Shown here one piece after another: positions 57,477 through 64,000 of a stretch of DNA of 64,000 nt. The position numbers and the translations under genes are program-made. The DNA lies in assembly GCA_036874045.1 (NCBI GenBank), contig CM072337.1, forward strand, positions 868,001 through 932,000, read 5' to 3'. The notes beneath the pieces were generated by a model. That model saw only the letters and a list, made by a program, of their open reading frames with translations. It was not told where the DNA came from and made no database searches. Numbering within the stretch: position 1 is the stretch's first letter; every line of letters starts with the position of its first letter. The stretch comes from Cymodocea nodosa (taxonomy: Eukaryota > Streptophyta > Magnoliopsida > Alismatales > Cymodoceaceae).

Positions 57477-58615
57477 ATAATGGCCCTGTAGGCACCTACA
57501 GCAACCACTGGGCCATTATGGTTATCCACTGTGCCATTATGCTATTACGATATGATGCATATCGTACGCATGTGGCTTCGTCCACCCCTACCCATAGCGT
57601 GCAATATATGTTTATAAATTACAGTATACAGCACTGGTATGAAAATAAATTAGTGTGTAATATATATGCTATAAAGTTTTTTTTATTGTTATTTTCTGTT
57701 GAACAGTTTCTAAAGAGAAATTGTAACTAAACTAAAGAGATTTTTGAAAACTTTATTTTGGAATTTCAAAGGTTAAGTTGAAAAATCTAGTAAATAATTA
57801 TGAAAATAATTGTTGACCAGCCACTAAGCATGGAAATATAATGCTAACCAATGAGGTTGACGAGAATGTGGACAATGTAAAAACAACAATAATTGGTAAG
57901 TATTATTGTCTGTATCAATGCAGTGATTTATACATTTGCTGTGATTCATTTTCGCCATATAAATGTAAATGTAAGTCTGAATTGTGATCTGCAGTGTTTG
58001 AGACCTTCAATCTAGTGTTTGATGTCATGCCTTGTGACTTGAATTTATGCATTTCACTTGCCTTTGAAGCTCTCTAACACTTCACTTCTAAGTGAATTTT
58101 TTCAGATGAAATCTCAACCATCCAAAACCATAATGGTTCAGTGGCACCTACAGCACATTGCTGTAGGTGCCTACAGGGCCATTATTCTCCAGCTTCTTAT
58201 GACTCTAGATGATATATTGTAGGTTTATATTGAGGTCAGCAAACATGGAGAACAATTAAGCAAGGATTCTGGCAAGGCACTCCCTTCGCTGTTGGTGGCC
58301 ATTGATTCCTTGTTTTCAAGTTTAGAAACATCAATTATACAGCAAAATGATCTACACAAGGTTCAATCATTTTCAAAATTATATTTGGAAAATAATGAAC
58401 TAAACTTGTATGCAGTATTTTGGTTGATATCTTATCACATGTTTTTGAATACTCGTGTATTGACTTCCATGCAGATTAATTCACCTGCTATTTCGTTTGA
58501 AAGCTTACAACATATTGGCCATGAGAGGTTAGAATGGAGCCAAACTTCTGTAAGAGACGCCACACATTTGATTCATCAAAATGTTCAAAGACTTGATTCT
58601 TATATAAGTATTATT
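53747..58615 (+). CDS. DGS1: DGS1, mitochondrial NCA2-family protein (5' half; runs off window)
   Basis: DGS1 is a mitochondrial outer-membrane protein linked in Arabidopsis to galactolipid supply (suppressor of digalactosyldiacylglycerol deficiency). Plus-strand exons: 53747-53970, 56699-56813, 56901-57104, 58223-58360, 58475-58615, all GT-AG with matching phases. These 822 bases give the first 274 codons of a protein normally near 600 aa. Visible landmarks: GGLYPPYSLSSKIRRRKSGL then PLPF in exon 1, NLHEIQKNLQFWQSRAEGTD across exons 2-3, MFERGPWALFDETI, LKHCLATFLAQVYIEVSKHG across exons 3-4, LPSLLVAIDSLFSSLE and HQNVQRLDSYISII. The membrane-spanning C-terminal NCA2 part is not in the window. 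A donor (GTAAGTG) closes the last exon at 58615, and no later exon is visible up to 64000, so the next intron exceeds 5.3 kb. Exon 1 is GC-rich, the rest AT-rich. Confidence 0.88.
55860..56350. repeat. Diverged direct repeats in DGS1 intron 1
   Basis: Two stretches, about 55900-55990 and 56225-56345, share TTATG.TA(A)GATCCAT..AATGCAAGTTT, ACACAATATA, TTAGATTTCAT and GTTA.AAATAGTA. Between them lie three shorter repeats of the TTTGATGGTRTRYA type (around 56130-56195). Origin unknown. Confidence 0.55.
57427..57475. repeat. (AT)n(AG)n compound microsatellite
   Basis: AT run followed directly by AG run, ending at the left end of the TIR element. Seen directly. Confidence 0.9.
57473..58189. mobile_element. 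TIR element with perfect 32-bp ends (MITE-like)
   Basis: The 32 bp at 57473-57504 are the exact reverse complement of 58158-58189. Next to each end a further inverted stretch (..GGGCCATTATGG / CCATAATGGTT..) continues the pairing imperfectly. At the right end a hairpin with 13-bp perfect arms and a 3-base loop (58143-58171, arms GGCACCTACAGCA / TGCTGTAGGTGCC) is nested in the TIR. No transposase is encoded. The left end abuts an (AT)n(AG)n tract, so no target duplication can be read. It lies within DGS1 intron 3. Confidence 0.75.
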
Positions 58616-59776
58616 GTAAGTGAACTCATTTATAATTGACCTAATAATTACCATGCTTTAATCTAGCCTTCACTTTTCAGTCATATTACAATGAACATTT
58701 TCCAGTAATTGAGGGCTACCGTTGCTATTTCTTTTTCATTGCATGTTTTGAGAATTAATGCTTGTTGAGCATAGTGGATATTTAATTCATTTGGTCTTGA
58801 TCCATATTTTGATATGTTAGTTGATTTAATTTTCATTTGAGCATTTCCAATCAGAATAGATACATAGATTGAGATTATATTTAATTTTCATTGAATTTTT
58901 TTTTATTCTTGATGGGTATTGTGCATGTCAAATTCCATTCAAATTTCTTCTTCAATTGCCATTGATTTTAGCCATATTGCCAATTTTCCATAAAGAACAT
59001 ATCTTGTATGAAATTGGTTGATATAACTTGTATCTCAAAAGGATGATGTAAAGCTCCCTAATCATCAGGTCATGTGTATTGATCTACTTCCCATTAAGCT
59101 AGATTGAGTGGTTGGCTCAATGCACTCAGGCTAGTTGACTGGCTTGACCTGCAAAATGGTAGATGGGACTGACTAGAGTAGGGCCCATTGGGTCTCTTTC
59201 AATGCTTAAGTCAATGAAGTGCACTAAATGGAGGTAGATTAGGTTTAGAGTTGGATAAGTGTACCATAATACCACATTTACTAGAGTATTTATGGTTAAA
59301 GACAATGAGTGATGGTGGTTGACACATAAGAGGCAAGTTAGCATCCATATGGCTGGTTAGCCACCACATCAACTCCATATGCTGGTCTTACTATACAGAC
59401 TAGCTCTATGTCACTTGACATAACAGGGTTGACTTTCTTGCTAGGTCTGCTCAACCTGTTTGACTCTACCAATTCATCCTTTCAAGGGTGATTGGGTGTT
59501 CTTTGCATGAACAGGGCAATTAAGTTGAGTGAGACAGTCTCTTTGGTCAACCTACCTACATTGTTAAGATAAAGGAGGTGATAGGCACACATGTGACCCA
59601 TGTATTTAGGTGTTTGGTTGACTTAGAGGCCTCCTAATGGGTTGGGTTGTTTCAAGCCTATGTGGGAAAGCAATTTGATTGGTTGCCTATACATGGGTGG
59701 TCTAAGTAGCCACCTCATTTGTTTTACCCACTTCAAGCCCACCCAAAAGATTTTGACTTTTCCTTCATGACAATAA
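58616..59776. other. DGS1 intron sequence, no feature recognised
   Basis: The part from about 59050 to 59760 has a less AT-rich texture with many GGTTGACTTG and CAACCTG-type words and no coding frame. It may be an old repeat I cannot classify. Confidence 0.4.
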
Positions 59777-60767
59777 GGGCTCATTTGTGCATGTTAGAAG
59801 TTCAGAAATGGAAGAAATGAAAAGTTCAGAATGGTTGGAAATGGAAAGTCTAGAATCTCAAAAAAACTAAGGTATTTGTACATATAATGGAAAGTCAAAA
59901 AAGTTAAACTTTTCAGAGTTATTTGTGTCTAACGGAATGTTCAGGATTGAAAACATCCTAATTAAACTGATGTACATAATTGAACTAATATTGATTCTAC
60001 CATCAATCAAGTATAAGTTGGGCAACCAAGCACATTCCAAAGTGTAGTATAACAGGAAAAAGATAAAACATTCAATCAACATGTGGAATCCTTTCAAGAA
60101 CCTGATATCCAACATTATTAAAAAAAACATAGAAAACATAAAAGAGCTATATTTGTATCTAAAATTATTGGAAAGCCCAATAACAATCTTGTCGAACTTG
60201 TTGTTGGCAATCTGTGAAGATGGCAAAGACCATGTAGTCGTCAAGCTTGAGGTGGTGTGCCCAACAGATGACATGCCAAGCGTGGCATCGAGTGACTAGA
60301 AGGTGGAAAGTGGTTTGGATCCCTTAGGAAGGTCGGCGTTCACCTCAGACATAATTTTATCGATCACTTTCTTGGAGAAGGTGAAGATCTTCTCTTAGAG
60401 AACCTTCTACCGGAAGGCCTTGCTTAGGCTGGCCTTCTCATGGTCTACCACTGACTTGGAGAGCTCCAATTTGACATGGGTGTTTTGAGCTTTGGTTTGT
60501 TCATTGGGCGCAAAAAAAGAAATCAGGGAAGAGATGAGCAAAAGCTTGAGTCGAGCACGAGGTTGTAGAGAGGAGGGTGTCAATCACAAAGGGTTTTTTC
60601 TCGAGATTCCAAGGGAGATAGGTGAGATTCCTCGGAATTCTCCCCTTTTTAGTGATGGAAATTTTTTTAAAATTTTCTCATGATTTTAGAGGCACAAATG
60701 GGTCCATAATTTTTTGAACATTCTTTTTCTGCCATTTTCTAGAATTCTAGGAGGCACAAACCCCCCT
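59777..60767. mobile_element. TIR element with TAA flanks (PIF/Harbinger-like, non-autonomous)
   Basis: The left end GGGCTCATTTGTGC and the reverse complement of the right end AGGGGGGTTTGTGCC match loosely, and each end is flanked by TAA. Sub-terminal sequence repeats the TTTGTG motif internally (near 59876 and 59921). The middle (60180-60600) is less AT-rich and on the minus strand reads like decayed coding sequence (HVKLELSKSVVDHEKASLSK). I cannot assign it; it could be a captured fragment. Confidence 0.45.
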
Positions 60768-61499
60768 TAAGGAGCTAAAAGATCCATTACTTTAATACTC
60801 ATTTCAAAGAGTGATACTTTTGTATCCAACTATATAAAGGTGGGCATAGATCTATGAATTGGGATGTTGTGCAAGTATCCACAAGCCCTAAGTCAACAAG
60901 CTATCCAAGAATGTTGGAAATTCGTCCAAGGGTAGCTCCATTAATTGGAACACTTAGTGATTCCTCTTGCCAAACCATTTGTAGAACTTGTAGCTATAGC
61001 TCTCACTTAATTATTTCCTAATAAATGTTGTAACTCCCAAGTCATATTAATTTGTTGATTGACAATATCTTGACTCTTAACTACCAAAGCATTATAAATA
61101 TTAGGCATCTTCCCTAGGGAAAAACAACATCCAATATTAAGCCAATAATTTGAGCAATTTGTCCTAGTAGGAGTCCCCCATTTTGCATGTTAGTCATTAA
61201 GGTGGGAAATGAAGTGTAAAAAAGTTAGTGGTGGTGGCAGTAATGATGACCTTGTCTTCTTTCTTGTGGTGACCATGCTGTGTGTCTACATTTGGTGCAA
61301 TTTCTTCATGGGGCATGGGTGGAAGGTTGTTCACATTTGTCATCCATCCCTAGTGCATTAGAGCATCTTTGTTTCTTCCCTTCATTAACTAGGACAAATA
61401 GTTTGGATAAGCAAACTAAGTCGACTAGACCTTTTAGTTTATCGTTGCATCAATGAAGAAATCTAGATGGTGAATAAAGGAAGCAACCCTTTTGTAAGG
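60768..61499. other. DGS1 intron sequence, no feature recognised
   Basis: I see no coding frame, LTR boundary or repeat I can name in this stretch. Its position next to the Copia 3' LTR suggests it is the host side of that insertion. Confidence 0.35.
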
Positions 61500-61876
61500 T
61501 TTGTATAAGGTAGATAGATGATAAGAAAATGAAGATCACACTCACAAAACACAAGCACACACAAGACACCAATGTTTTTTATGTGGTTCACCCTTAGGCT
61601 ACGTCCACAACTATTGAAGAGGGAGGAGATTCACTATTCTAGTTGGTACAAATGGGGATTTTCGGATGGGATGCCTTTTCAGCACTCCTATCAACCTCAT
61701 TTATAGATTTTACAACATCAACAGTTAAAGGACAAAAACTGTAATGTATGGATTAAAAGTTCATAATGTTCAGAAGCCATTTACTGTAATTAAAGATAGA
61801 AAAATAGGAAATAGTTTTCAACACATTCAAATAGCCATAATGCTATGTGAGTGTCCATTCAAGTCACCTCAATCAT
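61500..61876 (-). repeat. Probable 3' LTR of the right-hand Copia element
   Basis: It starts TGATTGAGGTGACTTG on the minus strand just after the polypurine tract. The far end near 61500 (..CCTTATACA) is a guess, because the partner LTR is outside the window. Confidence 0.45.
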
Positions 61877-64000
61877 CCTCCTCCTTGACTTGAATATTTC
61901 TTCATCAGCAAATCCCCTGATTGAGGCTATTTCCAACTGTAAATATTTAGAAAGTCAAGGAAATGCTTGAACTTGTCTTTTGCGACCTCCTTGGTGAATA
62001 TACTTGCAATAGTGTAATTCACATTTTTCCCATAAATTAACCCCACATCAGAAGTTCCTTTTAGGTATCTCAAAATTCTTTTCATAGCCATCCAATGTTC
62101 TCTACTTGGATTGAACATGAATTGACTAACAACACTGACTGAATGTGTTATATACGGTTGAATACAAACCATAGCATACATTAGGTTGCTTATTGCATTA
62201 GAATAAGGTACACACTTCATATATGAAATTTTAGATGCAGTAGTTGGAGACATCTGAAGATAGACGAATATTCTTGACAAATGAAGTACTAATAGATTTA
62301 GAGTTTGACATACCAAACTCTTACAGTATTTTCTGAATATAAGCTTTTTATGACAATAAAAGCATACTTGCACCTCTATCCCTTTAAATTTCCATCCCTA
62401 ATATCTTCTTAGTAGCCTTTAAATCCTTTATCTCAAATTCAGAACTGAGGAGACCCTTTAAACTTTCAATTTCTCCTTCATCTTGAGTTGCTATAAGAAT
62501 ATTGTCAACATACAACAAAAGATATATATAGGACCTTTCATTTAGTTTCTTAAGATACACACAACAATCATACAAGCACCTTGTGTATCCAATTTTAATC
62601 ATTAAGTCAGCAAGCCTTTTATACCATTGTTGGAGTGATTGCTTTAACCCATACAATGATTTAAAAAGTTTGCATACATGATTTGTCTTGCTATGGTCAA
62701 TAAAACCCTTAGGTTGATCCATTACTATATTTTCCTCCAATTCACTATGTAAAAATGCAATTTTTATATCTATTTGTACCAAATCAAAATTGTTGGAAGC
62801 AACAATTGCCAACAAAACTCTAATAGAAGAGTGTCTAACTATAGAAGAGAAAACTTCATTAAAATCGGCACATTCTCTTTGACTATAGCCTTTTGCAACC
62901 AAACATGCTCGATATCTAATAGGAGAATCTTCATGTGGACCATTCTTTCTATTAAAGATCCACTTGCAGCCCATAGTCCATCTATTTTCAAGAAGAGGAA
63001 CTAATTTCCAAGTATGAGTCTTTTGAAAAGACTTAATTTCCTCTTACATGGCTAACATCCATTGGGTAGCTTCAGAACTTTCAATCATCTCCTTGTAGGT
63101 ACGTGGTTATTGATCATCAATCTCTTCAGCAACCTATAAAGCAAAGAAACAAGGTTGTTGAAACCATACTTCATAGGTAGACGAGTCTCCCTTCTTGGCT
63201 TGTCAAGAGTTACACTCCTAAATTGTTGATCTTCAGGTGGAACGAGAACTTATGGATCTACAAAACTGATTTCTTCAACTATTTCTGTGTCTTGAGGCTG
63301 ATGGGAATTGACTCTCTTTGACTGAGAAGAAGTCACTTCAAATTCTACTTGGGGATTAGTATTTTTTGGAGGAATATTAGAATTTTCTGAAGTTTACTTT
63401 AACATAAAGTCTTCATTGAAAACCACATTTCTACTGATCACAACTTTATGTTCATTAGCATTTCATATTTTATATCCCTTAACTCCTATTCCATATGTAA
63501 CAAAAATTCCCTTTTTAGCCTTAGGTTTCAATTTTCCTTCACTTACATGATAGAAAATAGGACACCTAAAAATTTTTAGATTGGAGTAATCAGGTACCTT
63601 GTTTGACCAAACTTTTGAAGGAATTGTCTTGAATGACTGAATGACTCCTAGTGATAAGAAAGGTTGCAATTGTGACTGCTTTAGCCTAGAAGCTTTTTTC
63701 CACAGTTGCATTAAAGATCATACATCGAGCTCTTTCAAGAAGAGTTCGGTTCATGTGCTCAGTCACTCCATTTTGTTGTGGAGTGTAGTTGACCGTTTGA
63801 TGTCTTGCTATTTTAGTCTCCCTACAGAAACTATTGAAATCACTTGAACAAAATTCAAGCCCATTGTCAGTTCAAAGTCTTTCTACCTTTCTTTCAATCT
63901 AATTTTCCACCAAAACCTTATAATCCTTGAAATATCTGAAAGTTTCACCTTTCTATTTCATAACATACACCCATACCATTCTAGAGGAGTCATCAATACT
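61500..64000 (-). mobile_element. Ty1/Copia retrotransposon, 3' part (runs off window)
   Basis: Minus strand, from the right edge leftwards: integrase core and C-terminus (TPQQNGVTEHMNRT near 63770, VWSNKVPDYSNLKIFRCPIF), then reverse transcriptase at 62974-62384 (MGCKWIFNRKNGPHEDS, DIKIAFLHSELEENIV, SLYGLKQSLQQWYKRL, and YVDN at the catalytic YVDD position), then RNase H wording (YLKGTSDVGLIYG) with an internal deletion and the end ASIFTKEVAKDKFKHF. A polypurine tract TCAAGGAGGAGGA precedes the 3' LTR. It sits inside a DGS1 intron in the opposite orientation. Stops in the integrase part and the deleted RNase H make it inactive. Confidence 0.82.

Overview
The window is nuclear DNA of a flowering plant. 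It is AT-rich and gene-poor, with spliced genes whose introns are canonical GT-AG and heavily loaded with transposable elements. The first exon of the transporter gene, the start of the PPR gene and the first exon of DGS1 are markedly GC-rich compared with their 3' parts. That gradient is typical of monocots, so a non-grass monocot is my best guess (inference only).

Five genes can be supported. (1) A WAT1/UMAMIT-type (nodulin MtN21, EamA) membrane transporter on the minus strand, seven exons, 5410-7932, complete. (2) A NUBPL/IND1-type mitochondrial P-loop Fe-S carrier (INDH) on the minus strand, 13629-38393. About 0.9 kb of coding sequence is spread over about 25 kb, because the introns have filled with retroelements. 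(3) The E1-beta subunit of mitochondrial branched-chain alpha-keto acid dehydrogenase on the minus strand, thirteen exons, 42732-48500, complete. (4) An intronless E-class pentatricopeptide repeat gene on the plus strand, 49488-50945. (5) The 5' half of DGS1, a mitochondrial outer-membrane NCA2-family protein, on the plus strand, 53747-58615. Its 3' half lies beyond the right edge, after a long intron filled with repeats. Genes 2, 3 and 5 encode mitochondrial proteins and gene 4 may do so, but nothing shows they are functionally linked.

Repeat layout: a decayed Copia element with truncated LTRs at 0.9-4.3 kb; L1-type LINE pieces at 16.5-17.3, 27.4-28.6 and 32.5-37.9 kb; an RTE-type LINE piece at 26.0-26.8 kb; a gypsy 3' end at 29.3-29.9 kb; a small coding-poor LTR element at 31.1-32.3 kb; a 153-bp minisatellite built of palindromes at 34.0-34.6 kb; a fragment of plastid 16S rRNA in an intron of gene 3; several AT-rich terminal-inverted-repeat elements; and a minus-strand Copia element entering from the right edge.

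The most interesting object is a complete LTR retrotransposon at 17256-20263, inside an INDH intron and inside an older LINE. It has a 5-bp target-site duplication, recognisable LTRs, a primer-binding site and a polypurine tract. Instead of gag-pol it carries an intronless piece of the ADP-glucose pyrophosphorylase small-subunit gene, a piece of the histone H2B N-terminal tail, about 1 kb of unidentified sequence, and only the gypsy chromodomain tail. Both host-gene pieces lie in the element's own sense orientation. It reads as a non-autonomous gypsy element that captured at least two host transcripts.
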